A DNA stretch of 64,000 bases from Apophysomyces variabilis (Eukaryota > Mucoromycota > Mucoromycetes > Mucorales > Mucoraceae), in contig MZZL01000075.1 of the NCBI GenBank assembly GCA_002749535.1, forward strand, positions 1 through 64,000. The letters are read 5' to 3'. The notes beneath the pieces are model-generated. The model was not told the origin of the DNA and did not search any database. It was given only the letters and a program-made list of their open reading frames with translations. Below are positions 22,464-34,484 of the stretch, one piece after another. Position 1 is the first letter of the stretch; the number at the start of each line of letters is the position of its first letter. The translations under genes were made by a program, and so were the position numbers.

Positions 22464-24138
22464 TTATCTGGAGCTAACAGGAACGGTTTCCACAATGCGG
22501 ACGTACACAGATACCCTGCACTGGTCGTCCTCAACAAATGGTCCTTTTCCTTTATGCTCCTTGTCCATAAGTTCGATGGGATAGAATTTATGGTATCCAT
22601 AGCCCTGATTTCCATTGAACTTGTGTTGAACTTCTATTTCTTTTCCGGTTAAGGCACGACACGCTAAAGTCGTTCACACCTACGGTTTATGTAATGATGT
22701 ATCTCAGGCTTTGTTACGTTGGAGACTATAAGCATATATTCAGCGTCCACATTATGATTTGAGTTTGTGCAAGCGTGTTCGAGGAAAAGCGAGACTTGCT
22801 TGCTCCTAATCCCCTCACCGTTCCCTTCAGGATAAATTGAAAGGTACCTACATATATATGGATTTAAAGTTTCCAAGCAATACTAATACGGTACCATACA
22901 TGTCCGCCTGCATCGAATGTTTCGCTTTTTACTCTTCTTTTGAGATTGTTCCAGTTCTGTATGCACCAGTGAAATGAGCGGTAATAAAATTTCTTATGAC
23001 TGTTAGGAGGAAATGCTTTCAACGCTATGCTATCCACTACAAAAAAATCAATAAGTACTTTGGAACATACTTATCAGGTGCTTACAATAGTGATTTTCTT
23101 TTGAATTCCCCTCTTCTGCAAACTTAGCATTTGAGTTTGGCAAAACCAAGGGGAAATCTTGTTCGGAAAGATTGACAAACTCTTCGCTGTGGACATCGCC
23201 CTCTCCTTCAGTGTCTAAATCAATCTATGTGATAATTGGTTAGTGTCTGTACGTTAACTTCAGGTGAAAGAAGATGGTAACCAAAAGTGTACAACGTTTA
23301 CCTCCAAATCACTTTGCCCTGTGGTTGACTTGATGTGTATTTTCATCCAATACCCGTGCGCACCTGAGTCACCATCCTTGACTATGGCTTTGATTGCCTC
23401 TTTGTAGTCATCAGCCGTTGAAACGGTCTTAAACTCGTTCCCGCCGTCATCAAGCTTTGTTTGTAATATGAAGGTTTCAAGAGAGAATGCCTCTTGTATC
23501 TAGAAGAAACGGTGTCAGTAGGCTGCAAATACGATTTCAGCTATACCTTCTTGCGTAGGTCGTGGTAAGTCGTGTGACCTTTGTCAAAAACAAAGCACTG
23601 AGCTCTTTGTTCAAGTCCAGTCAACTCAGCTATGATGGCCAAAGGAGAGGTAAGGTGGATTCTATGTATGCTTGGCTCGCTTTCAGCAATCTTGCTTTCC
23701 AGGAACCGTAGATTTGATTCCAGTGTTTTGCACAGGTTAGACTTTGCACTGCATTCTTCTGCCAACTTTTCTAGTTTCATGTTCATCACGTCAAAATTGA
23801 GCGTGTGGTGATACTCGGAAAGATCCAACTTCAACTTGAAGAAATCCACAAGAATGATTTCTTTATCTTCTTGTAATATAAAGGACGCGTCTTGAATGAA
23901 CTGGATATAAGCGTTTGCTTGTTTCACCATATGATCAATTAGAACTGTTTGTTTCTCATAATCGTGCCAGCTGCTTCCATTTCTGGCTTTCTCTTGTTTC
24001 ATTTCCTCCAAAGATTGTTGAAGAAGGTCTCGGAAGTGGAAAAGACCTTGAACTGCCTGCAGAGGCAGCATATAACTTCAAAATCAATCACCTTTACAAA
24101 TGTTCACTCACCTGTCGATATTCCTTGATAGTACTCAT
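22464..24138 (-). CDS. Coiled coil-PB1-like-MATH protein, copy 2
   Basis: Minus strand, seven exons: 24112-24138, 23547-24056, 23302-23499, 23086-23224, 22895-23036, 22684-22847, 22464-22633; 449 residues. Exon 2 is again 510 nt and exon 3 198 nt, identical in length to copy 1. Coiled coil at about residues 10-150; the PB1-like domain has FVFDKGHTTYHDLRKK, the acidic LDDGGNEF (OPCA-like) and ADDYKEAIKAI; the linker is acidic (EGEGDVHSEEF); MATH has FHWCIQNWNNLK, FDAGGHVW, VSLFLEHA, YMLIVSNV, GYGYHKFYPIE and CRVSVYVRIV, all standard positions of the fold. No damage seen. No RING or BTB domain is present, unlike most MATH proteins. Confidence 0.85.
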
Positions 24139-24982
24139 GTAAAAAAAATGTATAACGGCCGTGGGTAAGGAAAAAGAAAATGTTTTGATCATAGTACCCG
24201 CAGCCTTAAATGAATACAGTATTTGAGGGATTGCCAAGCCCCACATAAAGAAGTATGCAGTAGACGTCATGTTATCAATTTTTGAGGGCGACATACTTCA
24301 CGATGACAAAACTTATTCTTATGAAAGCATAAAAATTTTATTACTTTGCGGGAAAAGAGTCAAAATTGTATAAGCTAGGACAATCGCACCGCGTTTAATC
24401 ATTCACTGTCATGCCCATCTTGCCATGCTATCAGCGGTAGGCAAAGACTTTCTTCCTCCTAACATTACAGGAAAAATTGTATGTGCAGCAATCATATTAG
24501 CGATTTTTGCCCAGCCCTTTGGTTTTTAACCTGCCAGGCTCCAGATGAAGAAGTAGATTTGCAGATGTGAGGAAAGAGATAGCCTGGAAAGCTGAATAGC
24601 ACCGGGTTGTTTATCAGTAGTTAATTTTAATAGAAGAGAGCACTGCTTGCTTTGCTTGGTTGCTTGCTGTTGTTTTTCTTTAGTTCCGTTTCTAAAACGC
24701 GATCTGTCTACTTTCGCGTACTCAAACATCTCTGTAACGCAGGATCAGTAGAAGCCAAGTATTCTACGTCTTCATAGGGGGGTTTTGAAATTTGATCATT
24801 GTAACAAAGTACGAAGAAAGGGAGAACAACTATGTTTCGCTTTTCTTTATTGATAACATAACGCTTTGCTGCATGATTGTTTATCGATTCGGGTAGAAAT
24901 CCGCCAAAAGTCAGCCTAGAGCTGTGCATACAGTGATCAAGACTTTTCCATCACTCTCTACTTTTTTTAGCCCATTTTCTCT
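24139..24982. other. Shared divergent 5' region of copies 2 and 3
   Basis: About 840 bases between two start codons pointing away from each other, so this must hold both promoters. Nothing else recognised. Confidence 0.5.
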
Positions 24983-26692
24983 ATGGCGAGAACTGACGAG
25001 CAACGGCGAGTAAGTGCCAACTTATAAGTATATAACCAACTCAGAGCTACATGAATTTGATACGCAGACATTGCAGTTTCTATATCATGCTTCAGACGTT
25101 CTTCAACAACGTTTCAAAGAATTACGAGAAAAGGAAGTACGAAGCGTAAATACCGGACGCGAGTATGAGACGCAAGTGTTCCTACTTGATGATATAATGA
25201 AGCAGACCAATGCCCATATTCGGTTCATTCGTAATTCTCCCTCCTTATTGCAACAGGATAAGGATGGCATTTCTCTTAATTTAACAGAGTTGAAATTGGC
25301 TATTTTGGAGTATCAAAGCGCATGCAACGTTAAAATATTGAACACCAAATTGGAAAAGATGGTTCAAAAATACAATGTCAAATCACAAGAGTGCAAAGAA
25401 CTAGAATCAAAGCTACAGTGTCTAGAAAGCAAGATTGTTGAAAGCCATCATAGCAAGGAAAAAAACACCTTACTTCCCCTTTGGTCATCGCAGCTAAGTT
25501 GACTGAGGCAGAACAAGAAACGCGCTGCTTTGTTTTTGACAAAGGTTACACGACGTACCACGATCTATACAAGAAGGTGCGACTGAAATCGTATCTGCAG
25601 CCTACTGATACCAATGCTTCTAGATACAAGAGATATTTTCCCTTGCAAATTTCGCGGTACAAGTGAAATATGACCGTGAAACAAACGAGACTAGGCCCAT
25701 TTCAACCACCGACGATTATAAAGAAGCTATTGAAGCCATGGTCAACGACGGAAAATCAGGTAGTCCTGTCCATATTATGGAAATATACGTTGAGACTGGC
25801 AAAGGACAAGACGCATCAAAGGTAAAAAGCCAGACACCTGCTTTTTTCTTTCTCTTTTACCTTGAGTAAGTGTATATTGGCAAAATAATAACTCATCGAG
25901 CAGATGAATCCAGATAATGAAGGAGATAGCGATGCCTATAGCGAAGAATTCATCAACCTTTCCGACCAGGATTTTGATTCGATTCTACCAAAGGCTGATG
26001 CCATGTTAAATGAAGTAGAAAAGGAGAAAACGAATAATTACTGTAGGCGTATCGTTAATTATGTATGGATGCACTCACTTCCGTTCGTATAGTGGACAGC
26101 ATAGCCTTGAAACTGCTTCCTCCCACTAGCCATAAAGAATTGGATTATCATGCTTTCCATTGGTGCCTATGGAATTGGAATCAGCTCAATGGAGAACAAA
26201 GAAGCGAAAGATTTGATGTAGGCGGACATGCATGGTAACTAGATGTATTTGCTTAAAAGTTATCTAACCCGAACATAGGTGCATTACAATTTATCCTAAA
26301 GGCAACCATGAAGGGTCTAAGAATAAAGAAGTCTCGATTTTCCTGAGACATGTTTGCACACACATCGAAGAAGGCGTACATGCTGAATATTTGTTGATGA
26401 TCTCGAACGTAACAATACCTGAGATACATCATCACAGAAACAGTAGGTGTGACGATTATAAACTGCCACATATTAAGAAAAATTAGAGGTTCTACACAGC
26501 TTCAGTAAAGATAATGGCTATGGATTTTCTGAATTCTATCCCATTGAACACATGGACAAGGAGCACGAAGGAAAAGGTCCGTTTGTTGAGAACAACCAAT
26601 GCAGGGTGTCCGTATACGTGCGTGTTGTGGAAATCGTTCCTGAATTTCTAGCGCTCCATCATGATGTTACTTCCAAAAAGGGAGATCAATGA
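24983..26692 (+). CDS. Coiled coil-PB1-like-MATH protein, copy 3, with a one-base frameshift
   Basis: Seven exons placed as in the other copies: 24983-25009, 25068-25576, 25624-25821, 25904-26042, 26093-26234, 26279-26442, 26487-26692. Exon 2 is 509 nt against 510 in copies 1 and 2, and the frame breaks at the A run 25459-25465; beyond it the family sequence resumes in another frame (FVFDKGYTTYHDLYKK). Without the break the product would be about 461 residues. All other exons are intact: PB1-like (DDYKEAIEAM) and a MATH domain with FHWCLWNWNQL, FDVGGHAW, YPKGNHEG, GYGFSEFYPIE and CRVSVYVRVV. Either a recent pseudogene or a homopolymer sequencing error. Confidence 0.75.
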
Positions 26693-27950
26693 TTTCAACC
26701 TTTCTTTCCAGATCAATATAAGCAAGTCTTCGTAGACAGAACATGGAATGCTCAACTTTTGTAGGGCAGTTAGTGGTCACACATGTGAACAGGAGGAATA
26801 AATATGTATTTTGTACAATCTGTTCCGTGCTTGTCATGGATATACTGTCGTTGCAGAAAATATGTCTAGGTTAAAAAAGGCAAATGTTGGTAGAAAACAT
26901 TACTGTTTCATAACTTCTAGCCTAGCATTGAAGAGTTCTCCTTTTGATAAATCTCATTTAAGCAGATGGGCAAACCTGAGGTTTTATATAGAAGCCAAAC
27001 AATTCTCCAATGACTTGAAGTTAGTAAACGACGCCTGCTAAAGTATTCTGCAGCTGGGTCGTTTGAAAACGCGATTTTATATGCGTTTAATGCTATCTTA
27101 TCATGACCATAGTATAGGACCTTCATAGGAGGAGGACACAATATATCTTCCTCAACCGCCCTTTTTGTGATCTGCCTAGCGTTACCAGAATATATCAAAA
27201 GCAAAAGAAATAACCAACTTCTGGAACAGGTCAAATCTTACTGAATGTTTATTGCTGCAAGAGGAGCAGATCATTCAATTATCGAGAGACGATTATATAT
27301 ACCATTTTTGGATTGTATTTGCAACGTATCCATCCATAATTTCCTGGAAATGTAAGCAGTAATAAACGCGTTTCCTTCAACGTACAGTATGTGTTGGTAT
27401 CGTATTTTGGGGAAGCTGTTAAGTGCAGTTGCTGGCTGATATGATTGCCGTACATTGGACGATAAAACCTCTAAGCCGTTTTGAACCTGCATTTTATTTT
27501 GCAAGACATGACTGAAATTTGCAAAATTCGTAAAGAGGATGTCAACATCGCTATAGACGCGCTATCGGGTTTTCTGGCGTATGCGGGAAATAACTGGGAA
27601 CACATCAAACATGTCATAACTTCAGTTTTTCAGAGGTAATATCTGCCTGCACTTGTTGATTTCTCACGAAAATTTGCAACAAGTGCCATTGTGTATTTTA
27701 CGCCCAATGAAGGATGTTTGTCTTCCAAATACGTAATGAATAGGGAGCATGCCCGTTTTGCTACATACCTATTTAGCAATTCAGGCGGCGCGCAATCTCA
27801 GATGGAGAGAAGAGTCAGTACCCGGCACAGCCACGAATTCATTTCAGGTTAGCCAAATTCGTACAGTACTCAATATGGTGTAACATGGAGCCAAAAGAAT
27901 GGCGATCGTTTTCCTTTGTATTTCCCCTTCTTTCTTTCCCTTCTCTTTCA
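26693..27950. other. 1.26-kb intergenic region, possible degraded copy fragments
   Basis: A minus frame around 27000-27130 reads DKIALNAYK, faintly like the DSIALK at the start of the MATH exon in the family, but nothing else lines up. A 43-codon plus frame at 27508-27639 and other small frames have no support. Confidence 0.3.
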
Positions 27951-30088
27951 ATGCCAGACATAGTCGAACTGGATCAGAGAAGCCTGTCTCATCGAAACGG
28001 AAGTAAAGATGATATATTACCTCCGTATGAAGAAACATATTCTTCTATTTACGCCAACCATGCACGCTACAAAGTACAGAAAACTTTTCGCAATATCATC
28101 TGATCCCCAGCTCTGATTCATCATTCTCATAGAACGATAAATTCACAGATATTATTCGACTTGCCATTCTTCCCCTCATTAATATCGTTTGTTCTGTTGT
28201 CTTGATCGGCGCAGTGATTTATGTGTTTACAAGTTCTGACAATCAAAGCCTCGATAAAACCATTGCTGGCATGCGTCTGCCTACCTTTCTAGCCTTGCTT
28301 ATGACCATTTTAAAGATGTTCCTGAGTGGAGGCATAGGATAGTAAGTTTGTCCTTTTGTTCGATCTAACAGCCTTTTCTTAAAATCCGCCTGTATTACGT
28401 TTTTAGTGCCGTAAGTGAATACAAGTGGGTACGACTGCAGAACACTGAAGGCACGAAATTAAGCTTGCGTAAGTTGCCACCCCAACATAAGGAAAAAGCT
28501 TATCCTCAATAATCAATTATATAGTTGAGATGTACGATGCATGCACGCGTGGCGTGGGTGGTATGTGTTTCTTTTACTATCATTTCGATTTTTATATAGC
28601 AGCTCTTACAAGCCAATTTTTATCCTCCTTCTTTTACCAGGTATCTTCAGAGTTTTCGCTCTTTTACTTCGATTCGATACTGTCTTGATTCCGGCCATCA
28701 TATTTCAGTTTGGTTTCATTGCTATTGGACCAGCATCACAGCAGATCTTAACGTCGTCCGCCTACCAGCAATATTCTTGTACTAACAATGAAACGGCCAT
28801 GCTATACAACGATATTGACTACTTGGATATGGTGGCATTACGATCCAATCGTTATGACATGAGATTCGTCAAAGGTCTCCAATTCGACTTCCTTGGCACA
28901 ATGGCAATGCAGCAGGCTGGCCACGATTTGCCAGCACCCATCATGCTTTCATGTCCCGGTACCGCTTTCAACTGCACGTACCCGAACGTCGACATGTTCC
29001 GTACTGATGTAGAATGCCAGCAAGGCAATTTTGACACACCTGTCTTGAATCATCATACGATGCAAGTTGAACCCATCCGACGACTTTTAGGGTTTAACGA
29101 CAGCAATCCTTTCGCAAGTCTCTCGGCACCCCAATTACCTCTTGTTCTCTATGGTCCTTCTATGCTTGGTCGCACATGGTGGGATCTCAATAACCTGACG
29201 ACGCCCACGTCGCAGCCAAACCTTAATAATAATACCACGCGCAGCATACGGTCCTACTTGGGCGAGCAGACCTTTATCGCGGCTACCTACAAGGGAGGCA
29301 CGAACTCTCGTTCTGCAGATCCCAAAACCACCGTTATCACACAATGCACCTTGCGGTCCTACCGGAATTCGACTACCGTGATCGCGACAAACAATAGCCT
29401 ACTTATACAAACCAACGAGTTTGCTCCTATTAACATTGACCTGGACCAGCTAGCCAACCCGGCCATTCTACGGAATCAGAAATCAGGGGCACAACAACTC
29501 GTTATGCACAACGCCTATGGTGTTCAACTGACAGCCATGAATACTCTGATCGTCCACAATCCTGAATTGATGCGATCCAACGCCGCCAAGTCGACGCAGC
29601 GTACCAGTGATCAGTCGTTCCAAGGCTTTGTCACACGCTATCTTCACCAGCTGGACCAATTGGTTTCTCTGCTCCTGCCCATGGATCCTGATTTTCTCTT
29701 CTCAAGAAATGGCCAACAATGCACGTTGGCTGCGGTGAGATATCATGCGAATCCTCTAGCCTATTACTTCCTAAGCCTTTCCCTTGTGATTCCCTTAATT
29801 TGGTGGATCATCGTATGGTCTATCGGGCTCTATAAAACTAACGGTATCTCACGCGGTACCTCCCAGATCGCTCTTCTCGTCACTGGCTTCACCGATCTTG
29901 CTCGCGAACGTTTCAAAGGTTTGTCCCATGCCGGCCAGAATGAACTGCTGAACAAGGCCAACAAGATCAACATTGTATTTGGAGAAACCAGAGGAGGAAC
30001 GGAACAAATGGGACATGTCGCTTTTGGTCTGAAAGAGGAACAACTACGTCCTATCCGTGCTAGACGTTCCTCGACAGACCGTACTTAA
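27951..30088 (+). CDS. Multi-pass membrane glycoprotein, unknown family (paralogue B)
   Basis: Five exons: 27951-28073, 28133-28341, 28407-28468, 28525-28560, 28641-30088; 625 residues, every junction in frame. The start ATG at 27951 was chosen over 27885 because it opens a polar N-terminus (MPDIVELDQRSLSHRNG) like paralogue A. Shared with paralogue A: IAGMRLPTFLALL against LAGMRVPTLLSLI, SGG followed by the SEYKWV motif, LEMYDACTRGVGG, FIAIGPASQQIL, the C-terminal membrane helix with IIVWSIGLYKTNGISRG, and a tail with GHVAF. Intron 2 (28342-28406) and intron 4 (28561-28640) sit at the same codons and phases as in paralogue A; introns 1 and 3 are absent there. Many N-glycosylation sequons in the long central loop. 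Function unknown. Confidence 0.85.
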
Positions 30089-30311
30089 AGGCACCATCAT
30101 GTAATCTCCCGCTTCTTTTGTTCTATTTTTTTCCAATTTTCATTTTCGTTGATGCATGTATGTATATTTATTCTTTTGATTATCTAGAACGACAACCAAC
30201 ACGATTTCCTACCTGAACCTATAATATATATATAAATTATTTGAAAATAAAAAAGAAAGAAATGATAAAACTAATTAGTAAAATGCCTTTTTTTTTCGAT
30301 TTGTCTTTTTC

Positions 30312-33300
30312 TTATTTTCTTACCAGTGTCTCTAAGGTTTTCTCCGAGTTGACTAACAAATCCTGATCCAGTACAATTGCGTCTTTTTGCCAAAGAACAA
30401 CCACAGTACTTCCTCCAAATGCAAAATAACCCATTTCATCCGTTCTGTTCAGGTAAGTGCCGACTTGTGCAGTCATGACGACCGAGCCAACCATCATCGC
30501 GCCAACGCAGACCACGGCCACCTGACCAAATCGTTCTGATTCCATGGTAATCACTGTCCGCGTGTTCTCCCCAAATACATCCAGTCTATATCAAGAAAAG
30601 GAATAATTCGTCTCCCATTGCTTTTTTCCTGTTAAGCTTTTTTTTCCTCTTACGTTGTCCTGATAGCCATAGGATTGACGGTATAATACTGTCCAGCAAT
30701 ATGTTGAATATCGGTGATCACACCATCTACAGGTGCATGAAATCGATGATAATCGCTAGGTGCTAATCGGAACACACATAAAGATCCTCCCTCAAATGCA
30801 GCACCGCTGCGATTTAACAATTTGTCCAGACTGAATTCAATGCCTTTAATCCATAACCGTGTGGCATCACCAACTGTCTCGAATGCCGTCATTCTGCAAT
30901 CGGCGGGACTGACTGCAATATTGGGATCATTGGGAGCATCGCAAGGTCGTGCTCCCGGTTTTAATTGACGATAGAAGAACTCATTGAAAGACCGGAAAGT
31001 AGAGAGGGGCTGAAGCACTTCACTCATATCAATTTGATGGAATTTGATAAATGCAGGGATTTCGCGAACGGAGTGGGGTGAATCAAACTTACGACCTTGA
31101 CGGTGGGTCATGTTCGTCAGTATGCGCTGTGCTGGATATCGAGCAAAAGAAAATGAAGGACCCGTTAATAAATCATCCAACGTCATTCCTTCTGGCTTAC
31201 CCATCTTCGACTGAATCCCTGTTTTCATGCCTTTGTAAACCAACCGCATACCAAGTCGAATGTAGACACTCATGCGCTCCTCGACCAATTGGCCCGTGCG
31301 CCTGTCTTGGATCAAGATATTGGCATTGTTCTGTCATTCACTATCGGCATTAGGAACAAAGAAAGCAAGACATTTTTGCCTTTGTGCTGTGTACTTACGG
31401 TGCCAAGTGAATACTTCCCGTAACCGACCTTGCTAACAAGCTTCACAAACCATCTATAGACGAATTGCATAAGTTATCTTCGCGCTGATTATGCCCATCC
31501 CGCTGTTGGACTAGTATGATCCCTTACTGTCTCTGCGCATAAGCCTCCGTCAAGAAATTGCCCATCAGAAATCGATCTACAGTCGTCCAGTCATTGGCTG
31601 CACAGGTAGCAACATGTGTGACTATATCCATCTGTGCCCTTTTGGATAGATTGGGCCGATGACAAATGGGACATTCCGTTAGTCGGATGACTTTTTCATT
31701 CGAAGAGTCGCGACTGTTCCTTCGCACAACAGCCATCGAGTCCTCTGTGCCTTGGTTGGCTCCAAAAGTTACTGGAGAAGGACCATCATATTGAACGCCC
31801 TGAGCATCCAAAAACACTTCTTCGCCGTCATCTTCAGAAGAAGCTGTTACATAGGCTTGGTCTTCCATTTCGTCACTCGCTTCGAGCCATTCTTCTGGAG
31901 GATCCTCTTCGTGAGATGGTACGGGCGTCAGTTTGAATTCATCGTATTCCTCCTCTTCGCTCCCCGTAGACGGTCGATCAATAGCCGTCGTAGGATGGTC
32001 ATTCGCAGCTAACATGTGTCTTTCCAAACTCTCTACGAGGTCCTCGATGGGGAGACTTTCCAATGGGTCTTTTCCGTGCTCCTTCCAAAACTTATCCAAG
32101 GTCCCTTCCGAGATAGTGGAGCCAATGGTCTCGAGCATAGAAAGCATCTCTAACCGACTTAGTGCCCCGTTGCCTTCAACGTCATACGTCTTGGCCAGTG
32201 CCATCCAGAACATTTTGCGCATCTGATCGTAAGGGACAAACTTGGCACGGATTGTTAGTGTCGGATGTCTATCTTTCCATTTGGTTTGGTCAGCCAAATG
32301 TAAGGGAATGGTATGACGATCCATATCTTCATCGATGGAGGTAGGATCGGCATGTCGGTAACGCGAGCGTTCAATCATCTCTAGGATCGGTATTTCTTGC
32401 CATGCTACAAGGTCATTTCCCGTAAACTTATCTTTGTCATACACTGCAAACTTGAGTCTGTAACTACTTTCGTTATGTCGCACATGGAAGAAAAGTTTTT
32501 CATTCCACACTGGATGTGGACCATGGCGTACACTCGTCCGAAATGTCGATGTACCGTACGATACGACGACAAAGGGATCCATGTCAAACCCTGTCCTAGT
32601 GACTGGATCGAAAAATTTAGAATGGCAAAGAACGTATGCTTTTTTTTTCTTCCATTGACTTACTATTTCTCTCTGGCGGAAGGTCGTTAGCATGTGAAAT
32701 CTCTAAAAATGTGACACCCACGACATCTGGATGGAATCGGGCAATATGTTCTTTTCGTCGTGGACGAAATCGGCGAGAACGTGTCATCTTCCTTTCGTTG
32801 GCGGGTTCTTTAGCCGGTGCTTCTTGCAAAGACCGTGGCTGTCGTTTGCGGCGCCTAAAACGTTGCCGGCTATGCCGTTTTGCATCGAGCGAAGCTGAAC
32901 GTCGCCATGCATGATGGATCTTATGACTAGCTAAGAGCATTCGCCAAGTATATTTTATCCAGTGTGAGCTTAATTGACGATTTTCATCTAGCAAAACCAA
33001 GCCTAATTTGATTTTAACTTCAGCTCCATCCACCTGACGAACACGCCGGACAAAGTAAGTCCGTCGACGTTGCCTCGAGGTTGGCTGATGAGTTTGCAGT
33101 GGATGCCATTGTGCCTGCGAGTATGGTAGAGTGTGCGTGTGTGTGTCACATTAAAATTTCCGGAAGTTGCACAATAATTTCACGTACTTGGTTGTTAACA
33201 TCGTGGTATGCCATTAAGCCTTCGCCAAAGAGTTGTTCGAAGGATAATTGGAATTGACCGAGAAACATGGATCCGAAACGATCTTTTCCCCATACACTGG

Positions 33301-33820
33301 TGCTAAATCCTTGCGCCCACCATCGTTTCTGTTTGCGTCTATGATCGCTCCAAAAGGGGATGTCGAACGTGCACTGCCATTCTGGGTCGGCCGTTTTTCT
33401 GACCACGTGTGTCCGATGACGCTGGCCCGCGCAACTCACAAGTGCATAGGGATTCAGTGCGCTGTCCTTTTTTTTTGAATATAGAAAAAAAACTTGAGCT
33501 TCATATTCATTGCATGTCAAATTGACAACACAACGACCTACGTGTTCTCCTGGCGATAAATGGCGAGCCTTGAGCACTGTGACGCGCAATGCTAACCTGG
33601 AAAGATCGGTTCGGGAGGATACGTCTAGGCTTCTGTTTGTGGGTTTTCGGGAGAAATTGATAGAACGTCGAGTCATCTGAATGAGCGACCAGTTACGTAA
33701 ACGAAAGCGGCTATTATTGGTATTGTTGTTGGCTGCATTACGATCTGTTCGTTGATGTGTCAGGGGATCTTGCGGGGGATTAAGACCTCGGGCCAATTGG
33801 CCTCGGTTACGACGACGTTT
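30312..33820 (-). CDS. PSD2: Phosphatidylserine decarboxylase, PSD2 type with C2 domains
   Basis: Makes phosphatidylethanolamine from phosphatidylserine in the endosome/Golgi system. Exons on the minus strand: 33542-33820, 33188-33466, 32664-33114, 31528-32602, 31399-31453, 30654-31330, 30312-30585, giving 1029 codons; at least one upstream exon with the ATG is missing (candidates near 34020-34031). Order: C2 domain (LALRVTVLKARHL), a very Arg-rich linker, second C2 (GFDMDPFVVVSYG), EF-hand loop (DVEGNGALSRLE), acidic stretch, a CPIC...H...C zinc-finger-like motif, then the catalytic domain with FNEFFYRQLKPGARP, SPADCRMT, DYHRFHAPV and the self-cleavage motif FGGST near the C-terminus. GGST rather than LGST is the form of yeast Psd2. 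Cleavage at Gly-Ser yields the pyruvoyl cofactor. Confidence 0.92.
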
Positions 33821-34484
33821 CTGTAAGTCGGGTATTTTGAAGGGAGGAAGAGGGAAAGAGAGAGAGAGGGTATTCGGGGATAAAAAGGGCTGGAGTGTTG
33901 GGTTGCATAACCGTTTGCCCCTTTACACTTTTTGCAACCCCGTTTGGGAAAATGATGATGGCGGAAGAACTAGGCCAATCACGGAAATGAAGGTACCTGT
34001 CACAGCTTTTGGGCTTGGCATTTCGCTCCATGTCTCAGACCCCCCCCCCCTCTATGTCATCCGCCCTCACAATAGCCACATCATTTGACAACCAATTCAT
34101 ACTAACAATATACAAAATGGGAGAATTACCCTAAACCATTAACCATCCACGTCCTGTTGCATTATCTAGCTCATCAATCATCTATAAATGACACACAACC
34201 TGCCGTATCTCTTATCACTACACCCAACTGCATGATCATCCATAGAAACCGATTGTCTTCGGATAAATGTGCACCCGCCAAAAGGAGAGACTTTAAAAAG
34301 CAAAAGCTAGGATAAACCATCGCCAATAGATATGCAACCAAATCATAGCGTATCCGTTTGAGCTATATGTATTGATTCGGTGATATAATGTTAGATACAA
34401 CAAAATGAAAAGCCGTCATTATTTTTGCAGATGTAACAGGACTAGGATAACTGAAAAGTTTACAGGAACCTCGGCAAGAAATGT
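33821..34484. other. 5' flank of the PSD2-type gene
   Basis: Holds the unplaced first exon of the PSD2-type gene (ATG candidates on the minus strand at 34031 and 34021 with GTGACA or GTACCT donors) and a GA-rich run near 33845-33865. Also the 3' flank of the PRA1-like gene. Confidence 0.4.
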
